From an uncultured Lachnospiraceae bacterium (GTDB lineage: Bacteria > Bacillota > Clostridia > Lachnospirales > Lachnospiraceae): 39,359 nucleotides of DNA. Below are positions 28,170 to 36,479 of the stretch, piece by piece. Every line of letters begins with the position of its first letter. Positions within the stretch are counted from its first letter, which is position 1. Under the pieces are notes generated by a model, which was not told the DNA's origin, did no database searches, and saw nothing but the letters and a program-made list of their open reading frames with translations. Position numbers and translations under genes: made by a program. Location: contig CANRLR010000023.1 of assembly GCA_947631505.1 (NCBI GenBank), positions 1-39,359 on the forward strand, written 5' to 3'.

Positions 28170-31100
28170 ACTTGTATCTCTCCCTTCGTGCTAATCGTAT
28201 ATAAGAAAATATCAGGTGCTGTAGGATGGTCTAACGAATTTAAAATTCCATGTTTTTCAAAATCCAGCAACAAACCATCCCCTTCATTTGTAATATAAAT
28301 ATCCATCGTATCGTCTACCACATCACTACACATCTCTACTTCTACCGGATTAATTCCATCCAAATACCATTCTCCCTGCATAGTTTTTACAAATATTTCT
28401 CCCCGAAAAATACCGTCGTCAATAACATCTGTTAAACGCACATATGCTTTATTGAAATGATAACTTTTCTCCAAAAACTCTCCTTTAACCAACTGATTAA
28501 AATATGCATCATTAATTTTAAATGCCCATCCAACAAAATCTTGTTTTGCATAAAATGTTTTTTGTATCTGAAGAAGCAATGTGCTTTTTCGTAACTGAAG
28601 AATTTTTGTTTTTTCATGAAAATTAATAGTATATTCTTCAAAAGACTTGAATTTATCAAAACTTTCCATTTGCCCACTACTTAATGGATTACTCCTATAA
28701 ATCAATTCCCCGTCCGCATTAAACAATTCAAAAAACACTTTGTTTTTACCATGAAAAGACGGTGTAATTAAAACATTTTTCGGACTATCTGAGAATAATA
28801 TCTCTGTTCTATCTTCTTCCATCACGCATTTGTTATAGCACGGTATAGTATATTTTGCTTTTCCATCAGCAGTAAATACCAACAATATGTACTTATTCCC
28901 ATTTTTATATGAATTAAGAAATCCTACTGGCAACTGTTTATAGTATCCGCTATCTTGAAGAACTATATCATCCTCAGCTAGTATCCCATCTTCAGTATAA
29001 ACCAACGCACCGTCACACTTAGAGTCATAAAGTGTTAGAATTGTATCCATCTTAATATCATCAATCCACAATTCTTCCTTTGCAGAATACCATATGTCAT
29101 CTGACAGTTTATAAAATCCAAAATCAAACGGAATAAGATAGCTAAATACATCACCCTCCATTTCAAATTGGATAAAATCAAACATAAATTCATCCACTGC
29201 TATTTTTTCATCTATTGTTTCATTCAATAGTTCAGAAGATACAAATACCCTATAGGTACGGTCATCAATCATCTCCATGTCATAGGAAAGTTCAGCATCA
29301 TATGCAAACAATTCTTTTAATATCCTATCTTTCTTTCCTCCATAGAGTTGATTGACTTGTACTTCATATATGCCAGACGACTCCAGTCCAAGTTCAACTA
29401 CATATTTTGCAATAGCTCCCCTCACCGTCGTCACCTTGTGCTTCATATCTGCAAGTTTATGTGATTTTCCATTTATTACGATCTCAAATTTACCTGCGGA
29501 GTCATTAGCTTCAAAAACAACAACTTTTGCTTCCTTGTACACCGACAAATGGACATCCTCATTGAATTTAATTTTGCAATTAGAGTGCAATTGCCCGAAT
29601 ATACCTGGTTTTATCATGGATGAAAAATTAAAAACATCATGACCAATTCCTATTGCATCTCCAATTCTAATAAGTTTATATCCAATGCAGTAATATTCTC
29701 TCGCAATAATATTCTCCAACTCGGCACCTCCCTTTTTATAACAAAAGTATGCCGTTCCTTCAAAGTCCGTATTATTATTTACTTCTTGTCCTTCTTCATT
29801 AAACACAATATAATTTCGATACAATTTATCCTTACTATCGTATACAATCTCATTGCCTGCCACTAACCAATATTTCAATTTTCCTAAAGGTTTTTCAAGG
29901 ACAATTTTATCTGAATAGACTTGATATCCACCAATAATTTCTCGTATATCGCAATAATTATTTCTAAAAATTTCTATACCGTCATTTAACACAACTACCG
30001 CTATATCTCTATAATCATACTGAGCTTTTACCTTATGTACCGGTGGTATCAAACAAATTGTATTATTAACCATCACATATTTAGGTTCCCACCTTGAACG
30101 CATTTCTGAGGCATTTTTTCTTCTTTCGTATCCACCTTTACAAACATTTTTCAGTTGTTTCTCCCAACCTTCGTATCCCACCTTCAGATACGGATTGAAA
30201 ATCTTTACTTCTTTATCCCAAAAACGCTTATCTATCAATTTTACTATGAGAATACTAAGTTTGATAATTGCATCCAAACCGTCTTCTCTCGTAATTAACT
30301 GTTTTGTCGTGGCTATCAGCTTATATGTCTTTTGAGTGATATTAACAGAAATGTCATCTCCGTCAGAAAGTAGGTTATTACGCAATCCTTCAAATACAAA
30401 TTTAAACTCCTCATAGGGTTCCTCTGGGAGATCGTATTCAAAATTCAATTTATAAATATCAAAAATGAATTCAAAAAAAGCTGGTAAAAAATTCTGCGGA
30501 ACTATTGCATTTTCAAGCGCAACATTAATAATTCTGCTTCTACTACCAGCTTCATTTTGCTTCTTATATCTCCCAAGGATTGACCTAATCATACCTTCGA
30601 CTTTTTGCTCAGAATATCTACGATAAACATTTGTATATGTATTTCTTACATTTCCATAGTAATTACCGTCATATTCAAGCATGGCAATAAGAACCAGTGA
30701 TACAACTATTATCTCCTGGTTTGCAATATAACCACTATAAGAAGAAAGTCCATTCATTAATTGTATCTCTGCTCTCTTATGAATTTCCTTCATAGCAATA
30801 TCATTATCAAGAATATCTATTAAATCCGTTCCTATATTCCTTCTGTTTCTAACCAACTTGCACAAATAATCAAGTTTAGTCTCAAATTGGGAGTTACTAA
30901 TTCTGTCAAAAAGCATATCTAATAACATAGACTGCTCCTCTTCCGTTACTACTCCACCATCAAGAATGCCATCAATAACCTTACATAATTCTGTACTTGG
31001 TTTATGATTTCGAATCTCATCCCCATATGCATTCATCCATTCTTTTAATCGATATACTTCTGCTTCATTAACTTCACCATCACATACGATACCTTCAATA

Positions 31101-31375
31101 ATACCATTCAGTTCATACACATTTGCAATATTATCGCCTGTTTCCTGTAGAAAACTCTCTGCTTTTTCAAGCATCATTTTCTTTTCTTCCTCATTAATAA
31201 TATGATCTTTCAATACACCATCAATCGATTTTATTAATTCAGCCTGACGCGGCTCATATGCAAGATTCCTATTCTTGTCTACCCAGGACTGAAGGCGCAT
31301 TACTTCCTTGTCATTTATTATACCATCAAAATTTATGCCTTTTATAATTCCAACAAGTTCATTAATATTTCTCAC
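28166..31375 (-). CDS. druH: DruH-like 1069-aa protein with N-terminal TerB-like repeats
   Basis: Starts at GTG 31375, 8 nt after AGGAGG. The first ~160 residues contain four related helical units: IIKGINFDGIINDKEVMRL, SIDGVLKDHIINEEEKKMM, IIEGIVCDGEVNEAEVYRL and VIDGILDGGVVTEEEQSML. They have the acidic loop pattern of TerB-like modules. A long mixed alpha/beta region follows, with many beta-strand-like segments in the second half (VYSDKIVLEKPLGKLKYWLV and similar) that suggest Ig-like or sandwich folds. No catalytic motif is obvious. In Druantia type III a large uncharacterised DruH precedes DruE. The 4-nt overlap with the giant helicase and the similar size support that identity here. Alternatively it is an unrelated partner of the helicase. 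The identity is inferred from context. Confidence 0.62.
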   Translation of the reverse strand: MRNINELVGIIKGINFDGIINDKEVMRLQSWVDKNRNLAYEPRQAELIKSIDGVLKDHIINEEEKKMMLEKAESFLQETGDNIANVYELNGIIEGIVCDGEVNEAEVYRLKEWMNAYGDEIRNHKPSTELCKVIDGILDGGVVTEEEQSMLLDMLFDRISNSQFETKLDYLCKLVRNRRNIGTDLIDILDNDIAMKEIHKRAEIQLMNGLSSYSGYIANQEIIVVSLVLIAMLEYDGNYYGNVRNTYTNVYRRYSEQKVEGMIRSILGRYKKQNEAGSRSRIINVALENAIVPQNFLPAFFEFIFDIYKLNFEYDLPEEPYEEFKFVFEGLRNNLLSDGDDISVNITQKTYKLIATTKQLITREDGLDAIIKLSILIVKLIDKRFWDKEVKIFNPYLKVGYEGWEKQLKNVCKGGYERRKNASEMRSRWEPKYVMVNNTICLIPPVHKVKAQYDYRDIAVVVLNDGIEIFRNNYCDIREIIGGYQVYSDKIVLEKPLGKLKYWLVAGNEIVYDSKDKLYRNYIVFNEEGQEVNNNTDFEGTAYFCYKKGGAELENIIAREYYCIGYKLIRIGDAIGIGHDVFNFSSMIKPGIFGQLHSNCKIKFNEDVHLSVYKEAKVVVFEANDSAGKFEIVINGKSHKLADMKHKVTTVRGAIAKYVVELGLESSGIYEVQVNQLYGGKKDRILKELFAYDAELSYDMEMIDDRTYRVFVSSELLNETIDEKIAVDEFMFDFIQFEMEGDVFSYLIPFDFGFYKLSDDIWYSAKEELWIDDIKMDTILTLYDSKCDGALVYTEDGILAEDDIVLQDSGYYKQLPVGFLNSYKNGNKYILLVFTADGKAKYTIPCYNKCVMEEDRTEILFSDSPKNVLITPSFHGKNKVFFELFNADGELIYRSNPLSSGQMESFDKFKSFEEYTINFHEKTKILQLRKSTLLLQIQKTFYAKQDFVGWAFKINDAYFNQLVKGEFLEKSYHFNKAYVRLTDVIDDGIFRGEIFVKTMQGEWYLDGINPVEVEMCSDVVDDTMDIYITNEGDGLLLDFEKHGILNSLDHPTAPDIFLYTISTKGEIQV

Positions 31376-31425
31376 ACTTCGGTCCTCCTTTTGTACTTAA
31401 TATTCCATATTTACATCTTTCCTAT

Positions 31426-31623
31426 CTAATGCGAAAACGATGATTTTACATATTTTCCCGATTTAATCCGCTTATCTATCGGTTTTTCAGCATCATTTGG
31501 AATCACCCATGAATGTCCAAATTTTACTACCCCTGATACCATACCTTCATTGCAAATAGTCTGTACTCGTCTTACTGAAAGATTCCATTTTTCCGCTGCT
31601 TCTTTGATTGTCATATACTCCAT
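31426..31623 (-). CDS. Small excisionase/MerR-type HTH protein, probable regulator of the defence operon
   Basis: A 65-aa protein starting at the ATG at 31623 (MEYMTIKEAAEKWNLSVRRV), with GGAG 9 nt upstream. An in-frame extension to 31716 contains the promoter and is not expected to be translated. TIKEAAEKWNLSVRRVQTIC is a winged-helix/excisionase-like recognition region, and GHSWVIPNDAEKP is the usual wing and end. Proteins of this size often precede defence operons in Clostridia and are likely autoregulators. It lies 50 nt before the DruH-like gene without an intervening terminator, so it is probably the first gene of that transcript. Confidence 0.78.
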   Translation of the reverse strand: MEYMTIKEAAEKWNLSVRRVQTICNEGMVSGVVKFGHSWVIPNDAEKPIDKRIKSGKYVKSSFSH

Positions 31624-31674
31624 ATAGATTAACTCCATCACGTCATACAAAATAGACAAATTTACTACAATAAT

Positions 31675-31703
31675 ATTATAGGCGTGCAAACGCCGAATAT
31701 CAA
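31675..31703 (-). promoter_or_regulatory. Promoter with operator-like palindrome, upstream of the HTH/Druantia-like operon
   Basis: On the minus strand TTGATA (31698-31703) and TATAAT (31675-31680) are 17 nt apart. The spacer contains the inverted repeat GGCGT-TTGC-ACGCC, placed so that a bound repressor would block RNA polymerase. The predicted transcription start is about 45 nt before the HTH start codon. Binding by the HTH protein itself is a natural hypothesis. Confidence 0.72.
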
Positions 31704-31838
31704 CAAAATTCGACATAAAATTTAGTAGTAATATCCAAATTTCTGACGCTAGAGTAAGGAAATCAACAATAACCTCTTCCCCATACTTTATAACCCAATT
31801 TTATCTACTATAACCGCTACAATCCCTGAGAATACAAC
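31704..31838. other. Intergenic region upstream of the defence operon promoter
   Basis: AT-rich, no gene seen. It separates the small-protein/KAP cluster from the defence operon. No convincing terminator hairpin was found for the 31839 gene. Confidence 0.3.
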
Positions 31839-32087
31839 CTATAAAATGATGATAATCAGTACAGGCACATCATCAACATCAATCCCCAGTGTTACATATA
31901 ATGCTGACTGTAAAAACAGACCTGCAATCACACTTACAATCGCTCCAAAAGTATACATACCATTTCCTCTTCTTGGACTATAAGATGATTCATCCTTCTG
32001 TCCTGTCACATCTTTGTATATTTGGTACTCTATAAAATTATCCGCCACGTCCTTTTTACCGTTATGGTTCCAATCGTACATTGCCAT
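31839..32087 (-). CDS. 82-aa membrane protein with an EF-hand/dockerin-like N-terminus
   Basis: Begins MAMYDWNHNGKKDVADNFIEY, with a D-x-N-x-N-G-x3-D calcium-loop pattern like dockerin or EF-hand repeats. A polar segment follows, then two hydrophobic stretches (TFGAIVSVIAGLFLQSALYV and VPVLIIIIL) at the C-terminus. GGGAG lies about 8 nt before the ATG. It is the last of a run of small genes on the same strand. Function unknown. Calcium or metal sensing at the membrane is only suggested by the motif. Confidence 0.65.
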   Translation of the reverse strand: MAMYDWNHNGKKDVADNFIEYQIYKDVTGQKDESSYSPRRGNGMYTFGAIVSVIAGLFLQSALYVTLGIDVDDVPVLIIIIL

Positions 32088-32115
32088 AGCCTATTCTCCC
32101 TTCTGTGTAGCTATC

Positions 32116-32577
32116 TTAATACATATCAAAATCAAACGGATCCAATCCTGCTTCTTCCAGTGCCTCAAACTTTTCTCTGTCATCCATACACTCAAAATCG
32201 AAAGTATCTATTCCAGCTTCTTCTAACTGCTCCTCCTGCTCGGATGTTAAAATCAAATCATTGTACTCATTATTGGAACCGCTATAACTACTGTAATTGT
32301 CACTGCTATATTCCTCGGCTTCGTAATCATCGCTACAATGGCTACTACTACCATACGCATAACTGCTTATTGTTTCTTCTTTTCCTGCATCAAGAGTACT
32401 AATAGCAGCTCCTAATCTAATAGAATCTGCCATTGTCCACTTCTGCCCGGAACCAATACTTGCACCAATTGCCGCCCCGAAAGCTGCCGCTTTATCTGTT
32501 TTTCTACTTTTGTCAAAAGCTCCGCTAACACCTAATGCCGCTCCAATGATTGAACTCTTACTATCAAATAATCCCAT
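32116..32577 (-). CDS. 153-aa acidic protein with Gly/Ala-rich N-terminus and repeated acidic tail
   Basis: The N-terminus (MGLFDSKSSIIGAALGVSGA, then AAAFGAAIGASIGSGQKW) has glycine-zipper-like helices that could insert into or sit on a membrane. A Ser/Tyr-rich linker follows (YSSDNYSSYSGSNNEYN). The C-terminus repeats one unit twice: EEQLEEAGIDTFDFECM and EKFEALEEAGLDPFDFDMY. Repeated short acidic motifs of this kind may bind a partner. GAGG lies about 8 nt upstream. Co-oriented with, and 14 nt from, the next small membrane protein. Not recognised. Confidence 0.62.
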   Translation of the reverse strand: MGLFDSKSSIIGAALGVSGAFDKSRKTDKAAAFGAAIGASIGSGQKWTMADSIRLGAAISTLDAGKEETISSYAYGSSSHCSDDYEAEEYSSDNYSSYSGSNNEYNDLILTSEQEEQLEEAGIDTFDFECMDDREKFEALEEAGLDPFDFDMY

Positions 32578-32591
32578 AGTCTGTACCTCGC

Positions 32592-32786
32592 TTACTTCTT
32601 AACATTGTATTTGCCATTAACTGTATTACGCATTACCTGGTCCTGAGTCAGATTATTCTGAATTCTATCTCTGCTCATAGCATTGTAATCAATCTTCTGT
32701 CCCTCTGGCGGCATATAATTATGAAATCTCCAACTAGGCAATTTAATTAATATAATCAAAACTACGATAAATAATAATTCTAACAT
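32592..32786 (-). CDS. 64-aa single-pass membrane protein
   Basis: MLELLFIVVLIILIKLPSW is an N-terminal membrane helix. The soluble tail includes YMPPEGQKIDYNAMSRDRIQ and ends RNTVNGKYNVKK. AGGAG lies 9 nt before the ATG. The layout and the MSRDRI...MRNTVNGKY pattern are shared with the disrupted gene immediately upstream (32804-32995), so the two are tandem paralogues. Function unknown. Confidence 0.68.
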   Translation of the reverse strand: MLELLFIVVLIILIKLPSWRFHNYMPPEGQKIDYNAMSRDRIQNNLTQDQVMRNTVNGKYNVKK

Positions 32787-32803
32787 TTTATTCAGCTCCT
32801 CTC

Positions 32804-32995
32804 TTATTTGTACTTTCCATTATTCATGTTACGAATAAACTCACTACGACTCATTTCACCAAATCGTACCTTATTTGCATCTTCTTGCTCCATCTTCTAG
32901 TTCCTGTGATACTCTGCAGGTAACATTGGCTCACAAGCTTCTTTAATTAAATTATAGAGGATGACAATTACACCAATTACTGCTAAAATACTCAT
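32804..32995 (-). pseudogene. Paralogue of the 64-aa membrane protein, with in-frame amber codon
   Basis: From the ATG at 32995 (after AAAGGTGG) the frame reads MSILAVIGVIVILYNLIKEA, then EPMLPAEYHRN, a TAG, and continues in the same frame as KMEQEDANKVRFGEMSRSEF and IRNMNNGKYK before TAA. Read through, it has 63 codons, nearly the length of the neighbouring 64-aa protein, and shares the hydrophobic start, the P-P/A-E-x-H/Q region and the MSR...RN..NGKY end. One nonsense change in a duplicated gene explains this best. Otherwise these are two tiny peptides of 32 and 29 residues. Confidence 0.65.
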
Positions 32996-33201
32996 ATATA
33001 CCACCTTTCCACCTCTTTTTTCGATTTCAAAAACAACTTTTATTTCTTGTTTACACCTAAAGAACAACAAAGTATCAGTCCCATAAAACGGACTTCTAAC
33101 AGGTACAAGACCGAATTTTCTGGTTTTTCAGTTTAAAACATCCCTAAAACAGCAAAAAAGAAGTTTCTTTACACCTTCCTTCCCATTCACATAATTATAC
33201 T
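32996..33201. other. Intergenic region between the nuclease-like and small membrane protein genes
   Basis: No gene seen. On the minus strand, after the stop at 33202, AAGAAACTTCTTTTTT resembles a minimal terminator. Further on, TTGTAC and TATGGG are 17 nt apart, a weak candidate promoter for the small-protein genes. Confidence 0.25.
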
Positions 33202-33939
33202 TTAATAATATATAGCAAAGTGAAAACTGTCCTTGGGATTACCAAGAAACATACAATTATAATCTCCGGTTCTTGCACATATGGGATTCACCGGTAATAC
33301 CATATAGGCATTCTCATATTTATATCTTAAGTCCTTTGCTATCGTTGGTTCTTTATCCCTCTTCAAAAAAGGGAAATACGACAACTTTCTTTCATCCACT
33401 AAAGGATATGCTCCCCCACCCTTGCCCAGCTGTATTAGCTGTGAAAATGATTCTACACAATTAAACCACCCTATTACAAATGCCACCTTATTTTTATTAC
33501 CTGCATCTATCTCATCCATCAACCAGTCAAAATCCTGCTGGAACACGCTCCATGTCTTACTCGCTGAACGTGTGTCAGATGAACTCACCCAATTCTTCAA
33601 ATACTTAATCTCAATTTTAAAATCACGCTGTTCTATGTACAAATCATGGTTAATCTTCTGTGCCTTCTTTAATCTGTTACTCTCCCCAGCCGTGTAATGT
33701 ACTGTTTGTTTAAACGGATATCCCACTCTAACGGTTATATCCATTTCATTAAATCTTTCATCTGCCTCCCTTTTCAGTTCACCCTGCTTATATCCTCGAT
33801 ACAGGACATTGAATTCATCAATAATAAATAAACAATCCGCTACTAAATATTGGTCTACTGTCGGCATATACATTTTATTCTTCAGTCTCCTTGAATTATG
33901 TATTTTATGACTACAATAATGCATATGCAGGAGGCCCAC
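33202..33939 (-). CDS. Nuclease-like protein, probably with an N-terminal membrane anchor
   Basis: The frame opens at a GTG at 33939 without a ribosome binding site. In frame upstream, 34011-33940 encodes PGFFGRKQVVWVIIILFILA, a clear membrane helix, preceded by AGGAG and, 4 nt later, an ATC codon instead of ATG. The true product thus probably has about 269 residues. In the soluble part, YIEQRDFKIEIKYLKNWV contains an E-x-K element like the catalytic end of PD-(D/E)xK nucleases, and NKVAFVIGWFNCVESF is a core strand-like segment. The gene follows the KAP NTPase by only about 25 nt when counted from the ATC. KAP NTPases are often paired with membrane proteins. Nuclease activity is a guess from one motif. 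Confidence 0.6.
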   Translation of the reverse strand: MGLLHMHYCSHKIHNSRRLKNKMYMPTVDQYLVADCLFIIDEFNVLYRGYKQGELKREADERFNEMDITVRVGYPFKQTVHYTAGESNRLKKAQKINHDLYIEQRDFKIEIKYLKNWVSSSDTRSASKTWSVFQQDFDWLMDEIDAGNKNKVAFVIGWFNCVESFSQLIQLGKGGGAYPLVDERKLSYFPFLKRDKEPTIAKDLRYKYENAYMVLPVNPICARTGDYNCMFLGNPKDSFHFAIYY

Positions 33940-34036
33940 TTTTATGCCTGCTAAAATAAACAGAATTATAATAACCCAAACAACTTGCTTTCTACCAAAA
34001 AAACCGGGGATTTTACTCCTCGGCTTATGTAATAGA

Positions 34037-35977
34037 TTATTCTATTCTATATATATTTATATCTTTCTCCAAACGCTCAATTATATTGTCCAAATAATCT
34101 TCCAATGCTTTTTTCGCTATTGACTTGTTAATTCCCGCAATCTCCATTTGACTTACTGCTTCTCTAAATCTCTTTATCTCTTCGATATCATTTACAAAGA
34201 ACTCATTTATATTGGACGCTCTATATACTGTTTTAAAAATATCTTTAATCAAACACATTTCTTTTGTTGAAGCTTCATTCATTTTCTGTAATAGAAGATC
34301 CACATCTAACAAATTAATGAAACCATATCTAGACAAAAACTCATTAAAATGTTCATCACAATATTTCAACAAATCCTCTGCCCAATTATCAGAACTCATA
34401 TATTGTGATAATTCGCTTGCCTTAATAATTTGATTCTTATTACCAGCCTTTAGTTTTAGCTTATCAACATACTCATCATACTGCCTTCGTAGTTCTGGAC
34501 TATCTTCAAAGGAAAAACTACGTCTTTCAACATCAACAATTTCCTCCGATTTTTCAATATTATCATTCATAAAACCAATAAGTTCGTCCATATCACCAAT
34601 ATCATGTCCCCAATGTCTCAAGACCATCAACTGACCAATAATGCTCTGATAATTACTAAACAAATACTTGTCTTGTTTGATTTCTTCTTTAAGCATTGAT
34701 ATTAACTCACTAACTTCTTCATCCTCCTTTTGCCACCAACAAGAAAGTTCTCCATAAGCTTTTGCGAGGCCTAGTTTTAACTTTGTTCTTCTAATTTCTT
34801 CCTCATCATATTCCTTGCGTAGCAAAACTACTGTTCTGGTAAACTCCTCTTCTGAAAAGCTTAATGTCGTACAATATTTTTCCAAAAACTTAAATCCTTT
34901 TGTTTGACTATAAATGCTTTGTCCTAAAGGAACATACCCTATTTCTGTTGTTAATTTTAAATCGCTAACCTTTTCACCATTTCTATAGAATATAGTCAAT
35001 CGAACAATATACTTCAAGAAAGATTCCATAATTCCATCAAAGTATTTGACGCTATTATAAGCATGACAAATCATTTCTTCATATACTTTTTTAATGCTTC
35101 CAAATACGCTAATGAGTGTCCGCAAATTACAGCACTCCTCTTCTTCAAATAATTCTAGAATTTTTGCTTTGTTATTTACAATATATTCTTTGAACTCTGT
35201 CCCTTCACAATAATCAGCAATAATAGAATCAAACGCAACATCCATCTGTGGCTCATATTTTATTGTTAAACCAATTACCTTTTCCCGAATTGATTTATAT
35301 AATATATCTTCATTAAAAAGTGCCTTAGTATCATTTTGTAATTTTTTCACATCAATTCCATTCTCATTGTCTGTGTCAGAACTATCACTATTAGATAATA
35401 ACAGTTTTCTCCCAGCCAAAACTACCCGATACTTTTCTTCTAATCTGTGATTTAAAGATATTTTTCCAATTTCCTTCTCATTAGCTAATACAATGACTTT
35501 ACAATTATTGTGTTCCACCAAACGATTTATATAACCCAACATCTCGCTTATAGGCAGACAACACCTTTCCAAATCATCAAAGCAGATTATCCAGTTATTT
35601 AAATCAATTTTAGCCAATATTTCCTTTATTTTTGACAAATCAATATTAACTGCCCCCAATGAAGCTGTAAGAATATTACTTGCCGTCTCCATTACAGCAT
35701 CCGCAGTCTCAACTTTTTTCTTATGCTTCTTTCCAAAACATTGAAACACTATTTCTCTGGACACTTCGGCAATAGATTTTGCTCCATACAATGAAACATA
35801 GGCATACTTTCTTCTTTTATCCTTTCCTATATCAATTGTTTCCATTATTCTCATTAATGAATGGGTTAAGAAGTATGTTTTACCCGATCCCCAATCTCCA
35901 TCTATCATAACAGCATATTCTGCTTTCGGATTCTTTAAATACTCCGCTATAACACATTCAATCTCATTACTATACAT
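34037..35977 (-). CDS. KAP-type P-loop NTPase
   Basis: A 646-aa protein starting at the ATG at 35977, 7 nt after AAAGGAGAG. Walker A is GDWGSGKT (about residues 27-34), close to the N-terminus as in KAP proteins. Walker B IICFDDLERC (about 131-140) has the DDLER form of KAP/STAND-like NTPases, and a sensor-like VIVLANEKEIG follows. The C-terminal two thirds are helical and without motifs. No membrane helix is visible inside the P-loop domain, unlike many KAP proteins, but the next gene encodes a likely membrane protein that could serve as anchor. KAP proteins are common in anti-phage defence gene clusters. The two genes together could form a membrane-linked defence module, which is inference. 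Confidence 0.82.
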   Translation of the reverse strand: MYSNEIECVIAEYLKNPKAEYAVMIDGDWGSGKTYFLTHSLMRIMETIDIGKDKRRKYAYVSLYGAKSIAEVSREIVFQCFGKKHKKKVETADAVMETASNILTASLGAVNIDLSKIKEILAKIDLNNWIICFDDLERCCLPISEMLGYINRLVEHNNCKVIVLANEKEIGKISLNHRLEEKYRVVLAGRKLLLSNSDSSDTDNENGIDVKKLQNDTKALFNEDILYKSIREKVIGLTIKYEPQMDVAFDSIIADYCEGTEFKEYIVNNKAKILELFEEEECCNLRTLISVFGSIKKVYEEMICHAYNSVKYFDGIMESFLKYIVRLTIFYRNGEKVSDLKLTTEIGYVPLGQSIYSQTKGFKFLEKYCTTLSFSEEEFTRTVVLLRKEYDEEEIRRTKLKLGLAKAYGELSCWWQKEDEEVSELISMLKEEIKQDKYLFSNYQSIIGQLMVLRHWGHDIGDMDELIGFMNDNIEKSEEIVDVERRSFSFEDSPELRRQYDEYVDKLKLKAGNKNQIIKASELSQYMSSDNWAEDLLKYCDEHFNEFLSRYGFINLLDVDLLLQKMNEASTKEMCLIKDIFKTVYRASNINEFFVNDIEEIKRFREAVSQMEIAGINKSIAKKALEDYLDNIIERLEKDINIYRIE

Positions 35978-36062
35978 ACCAAAACTCTCCTTTCAGAATA
36001 GCAATGGGTATAAAATCCCTACCACCATTCTATCATTTTAGAGAGTTTTATTCCATCTGTTT

Positions 36063-36385
36063 CTATTTCTTTTTACGCTTGAAACTGATTAATACACCTA
36101 CAATAATAGCAGCTAGTCCAATACCTACATAAAGCCAAGAATTCATATTGTCTCCAGTCTGAGGGAGTTTCGGTTTCGTAGGCTTGTTCATGATATTTAA
36201 GGTATGAATCTCTACCTCATGCACGGTTTATCAATTATATATGTTTGCAACTTATACTGCTACTTCAAGCAGGGTATCTTTTTCTACGATACCCTTGTCA
36301 TCTATTGAAAATATCCTCAGAAGCAAACAAGCCAAATTCTGCACCAGAAATGTGTTCTCCTGTTTATCCGTCCATTTTTACAAGA
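36063..36385 (-). pseudogene. Remnant of an LPXTG-anchored surface protein with SpaA-like domain
   Basis: The last part (36063-36224) reads KPTKPKLPQTGDNMNSWLYV, a hydrophobic helix and FKRKKK: a complete sortase signal. Upstream, in changing frames and with stops, lie LVKMDG, TGEHISGAEFGLFASEDIFN and IDDKGIVEKDTLLEVAV, the opening of a SpaA/Cna-B-type pilin domain. At least two frameshifts and several stops show a dead gene. Most of it is missing. Confidence 0.75.
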
Positions 36386-36479
36386 AAAAATAACCTTCTG
36401 TCTATCATTTATATGTCTACGGATTATAACACAATTTCTCCCATCACTGTTGAGAGTTTCTTGATTATTCCTCACCATC

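Noticed and set aside
23052-31375. DISARM system (DrmA/DrmB)
   Set aside because: The DUF1998 helicase is far longer than DrmA, and no separate DUF1998 protein, methyltransferase or phospholipase D gene accompanies it.
31624-31716. N-terminal extension of the HTH regulator
   Set aside because: It overlaps the -10 box of the promoter and has no ribosome binding site. The ATG at 31623 has one.
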